Positions 26,987 to 35,305 of a stretch of DNA of 64,000 bases are shown one piece after another. The notes beneath the pieces were generated by a model, which had not been told where the DNA came from, did no database searches, and worked only from the letters and a program-made list of their open reading frames with translations. Position 1 is the stretch's first letter. Each line of letters opens with the position of its first letter. A program made the translations under genes and the position numbers. Origin of the DNA: JACPNO01 sp963825405 (GTDB taxonomy: Bacteria; Acidobacteriota; Terriglobia; Bryobacterales; Bryobacteraceae); assembly GCA_963825405.1 (NCBI GenBank), contig CAWGTB010000014.1:62001-126000 (forward strand). The letters are read 5' to 3'.

Positions 26987-27671
26987 GTCGCGACTTTCCT
27001 CCGAGGGAAAAGAAATTCTGCAGCAGCCGGCGGCCGTCCAAGTGTTGCGTGTCGTAGAACTCCGGATGGAATTGCACGCCGTAAACGGGGCGTGTACAAT
27101 GGCGCAGCGCCTGCACGGGGCAATTGTCGTTGGAAGCGATGGCGGTGAGCGACTCCGGCAACTGCGTGAGATGCCAGAAGTGCATCTGATTCACCACTGC
27201 CTTGCCATTAAACCCCGCGAATAACGGATCGGCTGGATCGCAATGCACGTCCGAAAATCCCCACTCTTTCAGGATTCCCGGCGCATAGCTGGGGTTTGGA
27301 TCCGGCTCGCCCGGAGCCAGCGTGCGTAGCGGCTCGGCTTTGCCGCCCATTAGCATGCCAATCAATTGATGCCCACCGCAGATACCCAGAACAGGCTTTT
27401 GCGTTTCGCGAATTACGGAAGCGAATTCGACGAAGTCCCGGTCCAGATCATAATCCTCCCAGAGCGACCGGTTGCCGCTGGTCACCACGGCAGAAACCTC
27501 CGGCGCGGCAACGTCCTCGCGATGGAATTTCGAATAGTGGCGAACGTCGCAAGCCTCTCCACTCAACTCTTCGAAGAGGCGTCGGCGCTGATCCATGGTT
27601 TGGATGCGTGCGTCGCGATACAACGTGTCTTCGAGCGCTTTCGGATGTTCAATGTCGAGGAAAATGATCAC
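26973..27671 (-). CDS. Class I glutamine amidotransferase-like protein
   Basis: 232-residue stand-alone class I GATase domain. The nucleophile is C98 in LGICGGHQ and the His-Glu pair is H202 and E204 in QFHPE. The N-terminus (MIIFLDIEHPKALEDTLYRDAR) is atypical for GuaA, TrpG or PabA. It may hydrolyse gamma-glutamyl amides or supply ammonia to an unidentified partner. No synthase partner of the usual kinds is adjacent; instead it heads the oxidase and BHMT-like genes and overlaps the oxidase. One base separates it from the secreted toroid gene upstream, so transcription is probably shared. Confidence 0.85.
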   Translation of the reverse strand: MIIFLDIEHPKALEDTLYRDARIQTMDQRRRLFEELSGEACDVRHYSKFHREDVAAPEVSAVVTSGNRSLWEDYDLDRDFVEFASVIRETQKPVLGICGGHQLIGMLMGGKAEPLRTLAPGEPDPNPSYAPGILKEWGFSDVHCDPADPLFAGFNGKAVVNQMHFWHLTQLPESLTAIASNDNCPVQALRHCTRPVYGVQFHPEFYDTQHLDGRRLLQNFFSLGGKSRRESS

Positions 27672-27672
27672 G

Positions 27673-29238
27673 TCAAAAAGTCACTTCCACTGCTGGGTCG
27701 CCATGCCGGACCAGCAGCACCTGACTCTCGCGGTTGTACATCCAGCCACCGACACTGCGCAGTCCCACGGAAACAGACAGCGCCTTGCCGCCAGCGGTGA
27801 TGCTCTTCGGAGCCCCGGCCAGCTTGAGCAACTCGATGCTATTGGGCAGAGACCAATAGCTTATTTTATCCTTTGCATAAGTGATCCGCTGGATTTCGGT
27901 CGCGCTGCGCAGCAGATGATTTTCGTGGTCAGGCGCCAGTTCCGGCAGGCATCCCATGTCCTGATACAGGTAGCGAATCATCGGCGATGTCAGACTGTAC
28001 CAGCTCTGCGTGTTGCCGTAGATGCGCGGGCCCAGCATAGTGTTGTGGGCGCGGCCGTCGGGCTTGAATCCATACTTCGTCACGGAGCGTGCTGCCTCCA
28101 GCACGACATTTCGGTAACGCTCCTCGCCCGTAGCAAGATACATCTCCGCCGACATCATCGACCAGGAAAGCGTTGAACTTGGTGTCGCCGCCAGGTATTC
28201 CGTTTGTTCGCGCAACAGCAGGCCCATGTCACGATCCACAAACGCCAGGCCGTCCATCACCCAATCGAAAAGCCGGCGCGCGTGCTGCATGTACGAGGCC
28301 TCGTGTGCGGGCGAGCGATAACGCAGCAGTAGCCGAATAGTCTGCGCAGGCGCATAGTAAACCTGCGATTCACTGCCCTTGGCAATGTCCTCGTAAAAGC
28401 CCGACCAATTCCCGGTGCGGACGGGATTGCGCATGGTCCACATCCATCCTGTGATTTGCGCGTTCTTGAAATCCAGATTGCCGGTAGCCGCGTACATCTT
28501 TTCCATGAACGCCACGGGCATGAAGGTGCCTGCGGTATACGCTTGAAAAACTTCACCCGTTCGAGGATTGACGCGATAAGGCCAGCCGCCGTCCTTGTTC
28601 TGCCGCAACTCCAGTGTGGCGGCAATGCGCTTGGCAGCTTCCAAATATTGTTGCTCGCCCGTTACATCGTATAGCCGCATGTAGGCCAGACCCATGTACC
28701 CGGATTTGTCGGGCTCGAGCGTGTCCTTGTCGAATTCCCCGCCCGGCTTGCCTTCCGTGAATGTGCTCCACGGCATGTTCGACCACTGCCAATCAGAGGG
28801 CGTACTGTGGGCGATGGTCCAATCGGCAAGCTGGCGCGCGCGACGGACCGCCTCATCGTCACCTGCGTAGTTGTAGTAATTCAGAAAAGCTTCGATGAGA
28901 TACGCGTGATGATAGGCGGGGTAGGATGCGCGATAAGTGAAGCCGTTGTCATCGTCAATCACCGCGTGATAAATGTATGGCGGCACCTGCTTCCCATTTT
29001 CGTCGCGGATGCTTTTTTCAATGCCAATGTCTTTGAATAAAAACTGGGCGGCCTTCTGAATGCCGGCGGCGCAGGCCTCCGGCAGCCCTTTGGCAACCTC
29101 GCGGCGTTGTGCAGCCTTAAGGAAAAACGCCGGACCATCTACGTCCGCTGCGGGCGGGTTGGCCGCCTGAACCAGGCAGGCCAGGGGAAACACCAGGTAG
29201 AGGCACCGAGATTTAGGCACGAGGAAACAGTATCGCAA
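27673..29238 (-). CDS. Secreted alpha/alpha-toroid protein (glycoside hydrolase or epimerase-like)
   Basis: 521 residues with an N-terminal hydrophobic signal (CLYLVFPLACLVQA). The body is made of helical hairpin repeats rich in aromatic residues (YHHAYLIEAFLNYYNYAG, SGYMGLAYMRLYDVTGEQQYLEAAKRIAATL, STLSWSMMSAEMYLATGEERY), the appearance of an (alpha/alpha)6-barrel as in polysaccharide lyases, unsaturated glucuronyl hydrolases and glucuronyl C5-epimerases. No catalytic residues can be assigned from sequence alone. The start is TTG at 29238 or, equally possible, GTG at 29220 just before the signal segment. It is first in the minus-strand run to 21860 and diverges from the RraA-like gene. Confidence 0.7.
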   Translation of the reverse strand: MRYCFLVPKSRCLYLVFPLACLVQAANPPAADVDGPAFFLKAAQRREVAKGLPEACAAGIQKAAQFLFKDIGIEKSIRDENGKQVPPYIYHAVIDDDNGFTYRASYPAYHHAYLIEAFLNYYNYAGDDEAVRRARQLADWTIAHSTPSDWQWSNMPWSTFTEGKPGGEFDKDTLEPDKSGYMGLAYMRLYDVTGEQQYLEAAKRIAATLELRQNKDGGWPYRVNPRTGEVFQAYTAGTFMPVAFMEKMYAATGNLDFKNAQITGWMWTMRNPVRTGNWSGFYEDIAKGSESQVYYAPAQTIRLLLRYRSPAHEASYMQHARRLFDWVMDGLAFVDRDMGLLLREQTEYLAATPSSTLSWSMMSAEMYLATGEERYRNVVLEAARSVTKYGFKPDGRAHNTMLGPRIYGNTQSWYSLTSPMIRYLYQDMGCLPELAPDHENHLLRSATEIQRITYAKDKISYWSLPNSIELLKLAGAPKSITAGGKALSVSVGLRSVGGWMYNRESQVLLVRHGDPAVEVTF

Positions 29239-29277
29239 ATGTGGCGGCGGGATTTGTCATACTAGCGGGACTCAGCT

Positions 29278-29934
29278 ATGATCGATCTCGAACTTTTCCA
29301 ACACATCCAAACCAAACTCTATACTGCCGTCGTCTCCGATTCGCTCGATCAGCTCGGCTTCCGGCAACAGGCCATGCGCGAGTACCTGCGTCCGATACAT
29401 CCTGCCTGCTGCTTTGCCGGATGGGCGCGAACGGTCGCTTGCTCGGACGTGTATCACATTCCGGCTAACCCGTATGAGCTGGAATTGGAAGCGGTCGATA
29501 GCATTTTGCCAGGGGAAGTTGTAGTGGTTTCCACCAACCAATCCAAGCGCAACGCGCCGTGGGGCGAACTGCTTTCGACGGCCGCCAAGGCCCGCCAGTC
29601 GCGCGGCGCAGTAATCGACGGCCTGGTGCGCGACGTAAAGAAAATCGAGGAATTAGGCTTCCCTGTCTTCGCTGCCGGAATTAAGCCGCTGGATTCGATG
29701 GGCCGCGGCATTGTCACCGGCTACAACCTGCCCGTGGAATGCGGTGAAGTGCTGGTGACCCCAGGAGATTTGGTATTCGCCGATTTTGACGGCATCATGG
29801 TGATCCCCAAGAAAGTCGTCCAGCAAGTGGTGGATTTAGCGACCGATAAAGCGGCGCGCGAGAACACCACACGTGATGAGCTGATGCAAGGGGCATATTT
29901 GCGGGACGTCTACGCCAAGTACGGCGTGCTATAG
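29278..29934 (+). CDS. RraA-family protein (4-hydroxy-4-methyl-2-oxoglutarate aldolase-like)
   Basis: 218 residues of the RraA/HMG-aldolase fold. The conserved Gly-Xaa-Xaa-Arg-Asp metal-site pattern appears as VIDGLVRDVKKIEELGFPVFA, and the C-terminal VTPGDLVFADFDGIMVIPK is typical. Characterised relatives cleave or decarboxylate 4-hydroxy-2-oxo acids with a divalent metal; RNase E regulators of the same fold occur in enterobacteria but are unlikely in this metabolic context. It ends 6 bp inside the convergent creatininase-like gene. The aldol substrate is unknown. Confidence 0.85.
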   Translation: MIDLELFQHIQTKLYTAVVSDSLDQLGFRQQAMREYLRPIHPACCFAGWARTVACSDVYHIPANPYELELEAVDSILPGEVVVVSTNQSKRNAPWGELLSTAAKARQSRGAVIDGLVRDVKKIEELGFPVFAAGIKPLDSMGRGIVTGYNLPVECGEVLVTPGDLVFADFDGIMVIPKKVVQQVVDLATDKAARENTTRDELMQGAYLRDVYAKYGVL

Positions 29935-30693
29935 AAGCGTCCCGCGCTCTATCTCATCGACGACTTGCCGCAAGCGGCTGACAATAGCCGCGAAGAACCG
30001 CTCGCCTTTTTCGGCTGACGCTGTGGATGGATCCCCGCTGCCGCCATGCTCGGTGAATTCGGCAAAGTTTTTCCAGACTGTCACCGAGCCAGGTTTCAAC
30101 ATGTCCTTCCACAAAAACTGCGACGGGGGCGCCGCGCCGTCTCGCGCCATCTTTGCGGTGCGCACGAGAGTCGGTTGCGCGGCCATGATCAACGACGTTT
30201 CCAGTTCACACGCGTGTCCCATTCCGCCCGCGCCGGACTCACGCAAGGAGTTGATCTCCTCCGCCGCCACATTCCAGTAAGTCACCAGAGCGGCCAGCGC
30301 ATCAGGCTGCTTCTCATGAAACTCAGCTAGAGCGACCTGCAAAATTGCCGTATTACCGCCGTGGGCATTTAGCAATAGAAACTTCCGGAAACCGGCTCGG
30401 GCGATGGAATCCAGCGTCTCAACAACCAATTTGATATAGGTCTGCGATGACGCGGTGACGGTTCCAGCGAAATCCATATGGTGCGGTGAGAAGCCGAGCC
30501 ATTGCGTCGGCAGCACCAGCAGGCGTGCGCCACACGCTGCATCCAAACGGCTCGCGAGTTCTGTGGCAATCAGAGTGTCGGTCTGGACAGGTAGATGCAG
30601 GCTATGCTGCTCGGTCGCGCCGAAGGGCGCCAGTACGAGCGTTGTTCGCGCCAGCGCGTCCACTTCCGCCCAGGTCATTTCCGCCAGCAGCAT
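29929..30693 (-). CDS. Creatininase-family protein
   Basis: 254 residues. Metal-binding residues are visible in FGATEQHSLHLPVQTD (Glu, His, Asp), LNAHGGN (His) and GHACELETS (Glu), the pattern of the creatininase/mycofactocin MftE superfamily. Members hydrolyse cyclic or linear amides, and the substrate here is unknown. It starts directly after the stop of the amidohydrolase gene (30694) and is the third gene of a methyltransferase-amidohydrolase-creatininase run on the minus strand. Confidence 0.87.
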   Translation of the reverse strand: MLLAEMTWAEVDALARTTLVLAPFGATEQHSLHLPVQTDTLIATELASRLDAACGARLLVLPTQWLGFSPHHMDFAGTVTASSQTYIKLVVETLDSIARAGFRKFLLLNAHGGNTAILQVALAEFHEKQPDALAALVTYWNVAAEEINSLRESGAGGMGHACELETSLIMAAQPTLVRTAKMARDGAAPPSQFLWKDMLKPGSVTVWKNFAEFTEHGGSGDPSTASAEKGERFFAAIVSRLRQVVDEIERGTLL

Positions 30694-31533
30694 TCAGTCC
30701 TCGATGCCCACGAGTTTCAGCGAGTCGCGATGGATCATCTCCTGCATTTTGCCCAATGGGAGATGAGGCAGGTTCGTGCCTTCGACCATACGATTGATAT
30801 TGCGCAGCGCCTCGATGGTCGCGGCCGGAGTGGTAAACGGATAATCGGACCCGAAAAATAGGCGGTCCAGCACACCATATTCCATGGCAGCGACCAGGGC
30901 GTTGTAAAATTGCCACGGCCGGTAGTGCAGCGCTGAAATATCCGCGAAGAAATTACGATTCTTGCGGATAAGCACCAGCGTTTCGGCGATCCACGGATGA
31001 CCCATGTGCGCGATGATCAGGCGCAGACGCGGGAACTCGAGCGCGATGGGCTGAAGCTGCACCGGGTTGGCGATTTCCAGCGACACGTTCGCGCAAAACG
31101 TCGTTCCCTGATGGATCAGCACCGGTATTTGCATTTCTTCGGCGCGCCGGAAGAGCTGCTTCATGCGCGCATCGCAAGGGTGCATGTTCTGGTAAATCGG
31201 CCCGAGCTTCAATCCGCGCAGACCAAGCGTGCGCACAGCGTGATCAAGCTGTTCGATCGCATCGTCATCATGAGGATCGACGGAGCAGAAGCCAATCAGC
31301 TTTTCAGGATGCCGTTTGACATAGCCGGCCACGTACTCGTTGGGCACCAGCACGCCTACATGGCGTGCGCGAAACCCGAGAACAATAGCGCGATCTACCG
31401 GCTGCATTGCCAGCCAATGTTGGTCGAGGTCGACGGCAAGTTCCCCGCCACCGACCGCGCGCGCGTCGGTCATGAACTGCTCGCCGATATGACAGGGGCA
31501 CTCCCAAACGTGGGTGTGGATATCGACGATCAC
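30694..31533 (-). CDS. Amidohydrolase-family protein (ACMSD-like, metal-dependent TIM barrel)
   Basis: 279 residues. The N-terminal MIVDIHTHVW supplies the HxH metal pair, then KLGPIYQNMHPCD, the catalytic His in IAHMGHPW and the Asp in LFFGSDYPFTTP complete the amidohydrolase_2 pattern. Such enzymes are decarboxylases or hydrolases of aromatic or lactone substrates. GTG at 31533 overlaps the stop of the methyltransferase gene by four bases. Two paralogues lie on the opposite strand at 32678 and 33420. Confidence 0.85.
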   Translation of the reverse strand: MIVDIHTHVWECPCHIGEQFMTDARAVGGGELAVDLDQHWLAMQPVDRAIVLGFRARHVGVLVPNEYVAGYVKRHPEKLIGFCSVDPHDDDAIEQLDHAVRTLGLRGLKLGPIYQNMHPCDARMKQLFRRAEEMQIPVLIHQGTTFCANVSLEIANPVQLQPIALEFPRLRLIIAHMGHPWIAETLVLIRKNRNFFADISALHYRPWQFYNALVAAMEYGVLDRLFFGSDYPFTTPAATIEALRNINRMVEGTNLPHLPLGKMQEMIHRDSLKLVGIED

Positions 31534-32579
31534 ACTTTCAGCTCGTAGACCACATTGAACGGATCTTCGGCGAGGCGCCGGAAATGGGTGAAACCCGCGG
31601 CTGCGGCCAGTTCTCGCGCCTTTGGCTCGCCCATCAGCGCGCCGATTCCTGGCCCGCCTTCGGCGAGCGATGTCGTCATGCAGTACAGGGTGCTGATGGC
31701 GTAGAGCATGCGGCCCCGCGGCGTCATGTTCTCTTCTACATTGGCGGAGGCATTCATTTCCAACATGATGTACGTGCCATTGGCCGCCAATGCTTTACGG
31801 ATCGCCGTCAATAAGCCCGGCGGATCCACGGCGTCGTGAACCACATCGAAAGTGGAGATGAAATCAAATCGCCCGGTGGGCAGTTGCGTACCGTCGATCA
31901 CTTCAAAGGAGACGCGATCGGCTACGCCGGCGGCTCGCGCGTTGGCTTTAGCCCGTTCGATCGATCCAGGATGGTTGTCGTAACCAAAAATATGCGCCTG
32001 GGGAAACGCAAGCGCCAGCGTGATCGACGCCAGGCCGGAACCGCATCCCACATCCAGCGCTGATCCGCCCGACTCAAGCTTCGCCCGCACTTCCGGCAAA
32101 GCAGACAGCCATTCTTTTAACAATTTGTGCTTGAATTTCGGTGCAGTACCGCGTTCCAGCGCCGCGAAAAATTCCGACGGGTAAGCGCTTTGCGAAACTC
32201 CGGTTCCGTTGCGAAATGCCTCCGCCACCTGCGGCGCGGCGCTCACCAGCGGCACCAGCATCTGAAAGAAACCACCCACAAATACCGGCGACTCCTCATT
32301 TCCAAGCGGTCCGGCATGCTCTTCCGGCAGGAGATATTTGCCGGTTGCGGAATCGTATTCGACATATTCGGCCGTGGCCATGGCGCCGAGCCATTCGCGA
32401 ATGTAACGCTCGTTCAGCCCGGTCTTGAGCGCCAGTTCCTCCACCGAGAGAGGGCCAGCCCCGACCATCGCTTTAAAGATTCCGAGCTTGTCGCCGATAT
32501 AGCAAAGTGCACCGCGTAGCCCAGTGCCCACATCCTCCACAACGCGCCACAAGAACTTTTGTGCCCGTTCTTTATCCAC
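31530..32579 (-). CDS. Class I SAM-dependent methyltransferase with N-terminal winged-helix dimerisation domain
   Basis: 349 residues. Residues about 10-90 form a winged-helix module (LGIFKAMVGAGPLSVEELALKTGLNERYIREWLGAM), as in O-methyltransferases and Rv2258c-like proteins. The SAM domain follows: motif I ALDVGCGSGLASITLAL, FGYDNHPGS and the post-motif ISTFDVVHDAVDPPGLL. It is the first gene of the minus-strand trio ending in the creatininase homologue and is divergent from the amidohydrolase at 32678 over a 98-bp spacer. The acceptor substrate is unknown. Confidence 0.88.
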   Translation of the reverse strand: MDKERAQKFLWRVVEDVGTGLRGALCYIGDKLGIFKAMVGAGPLSVEELALKTGLNERYIREWLGAMATAEYVEYDSATGKYLLPEEHAGPLGNEESPVFVGGFFQMLVPLVSAAPQVAEAFRNGTGVSQSAYPSEFFAALERGTAPKFKHKLLKEWLSALPEVRAKLESGGSALDVGCGSGLASITLALAFPQAHIFGYDNHPGSIERAKANARAAGVADRVSFEVIDGTQLPTGRFDFISTFDVVHDAVDPPGLLTAIRKALAANGTYIMLEMNASANVEENMTPRGRMLYAISTLYCMTTSLAEGGPGIGALMGEPKARELAAAAGFTHFRRLAEDPFNVVYELKV

Positions 32580-32657
32580 GTCTGCTCATCCTAACACCAG
32601 TTCGTTCGTGCACTAAAGATTGTTGGACGACGGCCCCAAAAGCTGTAGTAAGATTAC

Positions 32658-32670
32658 ACAACGCTGTTGT
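32658..32670. promoter_or_regulatory. Short inverted repeat upstream of amidohydrolase gene
   Basis: ACAAC-GCT-GTTGT, five-base arms around three bases, lies 7 bp before the ATG at 32678 in the 98-bp divergent spacer. The size and position would suit an operator, but nothing in the window identifies its regulator. Confidence 0.2.
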
Positions 32671-32677
32671 ACCGGGG

Positions 32678-33433
32678 ATGATTGTAGATTTTCATTGTCA
32701 TTTTTCTCGTTCGTTTTTTCGCTTCCGCGAATACCGCATGAATGCGGAAGCCCTTCTGCGCGAAATGGACAATCATGGTGTTACACGCGCCGTGGTTTCC
32801 GCCGCGGGTGAATTCGCTGCTTACTGGAATATTCGTGGCAACGACGACATCGCCGTACTCGCCCAACGTTTTCCCGAGCGTATTACCGGTTTCGCCACCA
32901 TCAATCCATGGATGCGCGGCAAGGGGCTGCAAGAGCTGCGCCGCTCGCGCGAGCTGTTAGGACTCACCGGTCTGGTGCTCCATCCCATGCTGCAAGGTTT
33001 CGAAGCCAATGACCCGTTGGTGTTTCCTCTGGTTGAGCGCGCCATTCAACTTGGCATGCCGATTTATGTCACCGGCGGCGCGCCCCTGCTGGCCGTTCCG
33101 TACAAAATCGCCGACCTCGCCGGACGCTATCCTGAAGGTCGTTTCATCATGGGTCACGCCGGCTGGGATTTTCATTTCGATGTGCTGTATTGCCTCAACG
33201 CCCATCCCAACCTGTGGGCGGAGACCTCGAAAAACGAGCTCTGCAATCTGGAAGCCATCACGCGCGGCGTCGGTATCGACCGATTGCTATTCGGCTCCGA
33301 TTACCCGTTCAGCACTTATGCCTCCGAGATCGAAAAAATTCGTTTACTACCTGGCCTGGATGCAGCAGACGTGGATCGCATTCTGAGTGGCAACGCCATT
33401 CGCCTGTTGGAGGGCGAGCATGATCGTCGATAG
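32678..33433 (+). CDS. Amidohydrolase-family protein
   Basis: 251 residues. The first metal pair is MIVDFHCHF (HxH); IMGHAGWDFHF and LLFGSDYPFSTY give the later His and Asp. The ATG at 32678 has GGGG just upstream; the longer open frame upstream has no similarity. It overlaps the next amidohydrolase gene by 14 bases. The pair at 32678 and 33420 probably acts on related substrates in the same pathway as the enolase-superfamily enzyme that follows. Confidence 0.85.
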   Translation: MIVDFHCHFSRSFFRFREYRMNAEALLREMDNHGVTRAVVSAAGEFAAYWNIRGNDDIAVLAQRFPERITGFATINPWMRGKGLQELRRSRELLGLTGLVLHPMLQGFEANDPLVFPLVERAIQLGMPIYVTGGAPLLAVPYKIADLAGRYPEGRFIMGHAGWDFHFDVLYCLNAHPNLWAETSKNELCNLEAITRGVGIDRLLFGSDYPFSTYASEIEKIRLLPGLDAADVDRILSGNAIRLLEGEHDRR

Positions 33434-34208
33434 CCATGTGCATCTAATCACCAGCACGGCGGGATACTATGCTTACAAGAAATCCGCCGGAGTTTCGGAC
33501 TCGCAGATCTGGGATGCAGAGCGAATCGTCAGGCTGATGGACGAAGTGGGATACGATCGCTGCTTCTTGCTGACGCTGGCCGGCCTGTACGGATTCAACG
33601 ATCACCGCAAGGCCAACGATGAAATCGCCGATGCCGTGCGCCGCTTTCCCGACCGCCTGATCGGCTTCGCCACCACCTACCCGAATCAGGATCCCGACGC
33701 CGCAGCGGTGGAATTAGAGCGCTCCCTGGCGATGGGTTTGCGGGGTCTGAAGTTTCACCCGTGGCTGCAAAGTTTCCCGGCAAATAGCGCGTATCTCTAT
33801 CCCTGCCTGGAAATCTGCGCGAAACATGCCGTCCCGATCCTGTTTCACACCGGCACGCCGCCTTATTCGCAGCCCTTTCAAGTGATGGAGCAAGCCAAGC
33901 GTTTTCCCGCCGCGCCTTTTATCGTGGGACATTTCGGCAAGCTGATGTTTCTGGATGCCGTGCGTTCCGCCGAACTTTGTCCCAACGTGTATCTGGAAAC
34001 CTCCGGCGCCCAGGTCGCCGACCTAACCTTCGCCCTGCAGCGGATCCCCGCCAAGCGCATCCTGTTCGGCACGGATTTGCCGATTGGCGGCGCAGCAGCG
34101 GGCAAGTGGAATCTGGCCAAACTTCGCTCGGCAAATCTCACTCCGGAACAGGAGCAAGCCATCCTGGGCGACAACGCCCTTGAACTTATGGCGGGAGTAC
34201 GGGTTTGA
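33420..34208 (+). CDS. Amidohydrolase-family protein
   Basis: 262 residues of the same family as its two neighbours: MIVDSHVHLI at the N-terminus, GLKFHPWLQSF, IVGHFGKLMF and LFGTDLPIGG. ATG at 33420 with GGAGG six bases upstream inside the preceding gene is the correct start. The following enolase-superfamily gene begins with a TTG that overlaps its TGA. The three-gene plus-strand operon 32678-35305 is thus tightly coupled. Confidence 0.86.
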   Translation: MIVDSHVHLITSTAGYYAYKKSAGVSDSQIWDAERIVRLMDEVGYDRCFLLTLAGLYGFNDHRKANDEIADAVRRFPDRLIGFATTYPNQDPDAAAVELERSLAMGLRGLKFHPWLQSFPANSAYLYPCLEICAKHAVPILFHTGTPPYSQPFQVMEQAKRFPAAPFIVGHFGKLMFLDAVRSAELCPNVYLETSGAQVADLTFALQRIPAKRILFGTDLPIGGAAAGKWNLAKLRSANLTPEQEQAILGDNALELMAGVRV

Positions 34209-35305
34209 AGATTGTTTCCGTTGAAACATTCCCCGTCGACATTCCCACCCGGCCGGAATTCACCATCGTCAGTTCGCTCGGCGAGCATCGCATTTCGCGC
34301 TACGTGCTGGTGGCGATCCACACGAGCGACGGGCTGACCGGCTACGGCGAAGCTACCGTGATGCCGATTTGGAGCGGCGAGACGCAGGCTGGCGCAATCG
34401 CCGCCATTCATGAGGTATTGAATCCCACGCTAATCGGCCGTGACCCGCAAGACGTGCAAGTGCTCTCCGATGCGATGGATCGCGCGCTCGTCGGCAATCC
34501 CTTTACGAAAGCGGCGCTCGAAATGGCACTCTGGGATCTCTGCGGAAAAATCGCCCGCCAGCCGGTCTGCAAACTTCTTGGTGGGGCGCGCCGGTCGCTT
34601 GAGATTCCATTGAAATTTTCCATAGGCGCGTTCCCGCCGGAGCGAGCGGCCGCGGTCGCCGAGACTATGGTCCAACGCGGGTTTCGTTCCGTGAAAGTGA
34701 AAGTCGGTATCGAACTCCGGGCAGATTTGGCGCGTGTTTCTGCCGTGCGCTCGGCTGTGGGAAAGGACTTTCGCCTCGCTGTGGACGCAAATGGCGGCTG
34801 GTCCGAAGCGACGGCCATAGCGGCGCTGCCTGAGCTGGCACGCCTCGGGGTGAACGCCATCGAACAGCCGCTCGACCGGCGCGACCTTCGCGGCTCCGCG
34901 CGTCTGCGCCAGCGAACCGCGATTCCGGTCATGCTGGACGAAGCTGTCTTCACGTTGGACGACGCACGCGACGCCATCTACGCGGAGGCCTGCGACCTGA
35001 TCAGCATTTATCCAGGTAAGAACGGCGGCATCGTGCGGTCGATGGCCATCGCGCGGGCAGCGCTTGCAGCAGGTTTGCAATGCGTAATTGGTAGCAATCT
35101 GGAATGGGAGATCGGCTCGGCGGCGATGCTGCACCTAGCCGTCGCGATCCCCAACCTTGCCGACGCCGTGGATCACGATATCATCGGCCCGATATACCAT
35201 GACCGGCGCACCGGTTCGCCGCCCGTCACGATCGCAAACGGCCGCGCGTCGTTGCCGGCAGGCGTGGGTTTAGGAGTGGAGATGGATCAGGCAGCGATCG
35301 CCTAA
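34205..35305 (+). CDS. Mandelate racemase / muconate-lactonising enzyme family protein
   Basis: 366-residue enolase-superfamily enzyme. N-terminal capping domain about 1-125, barrel after that. KVKV near residue 160 carries the base lysine, DANGGW, IEQPL and DEAVFT supply the three metal-binding acidic residues, and the segment IGSNLEWEIG lies where MLE members have their last acid-base residue. These features suit the MLE/dipeptide epimerase/o-succinylbenzoate synthase subgroup. The TTG start overlaps the TGA of the amidohydrolase gene by four bases. The substrate cannot be given; the context of two amidohydrolases suggests a lactone or acid cycloisomerisation. Confidence 0.82.
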   Translation: MKIVSVETFPVDIPTRPEFTIVSSLGEHRISRYVLVAIHTSDGLTGYGEATVMPIWSGETQAGAIAAIHEVLNPTLIGRDPQDVQVLSDAMDRALVGNPFTKAALEMALWDLCGKIARQPVCKLLGGARRSLEIPLKFSIGAFPPERAAAVAETMVQRGFRSVKVKVGIELRADLARVSAVRSAVGKDFRLAVDANGGWSEATAIAALPELARLGVNAIEQPLDRRDLRGSARLRQRTAIPVMLDEAVFTLDDARDAIYAEACDLISIYPGKNGGIVRSMAIARAALAAGLQCVIGSNLEWEIGSAAMLHLAVAIPNLADAVDHDIIGPIYHDRRTGSPPVTIANGRASLPAGVGLGVEMDQAAIA

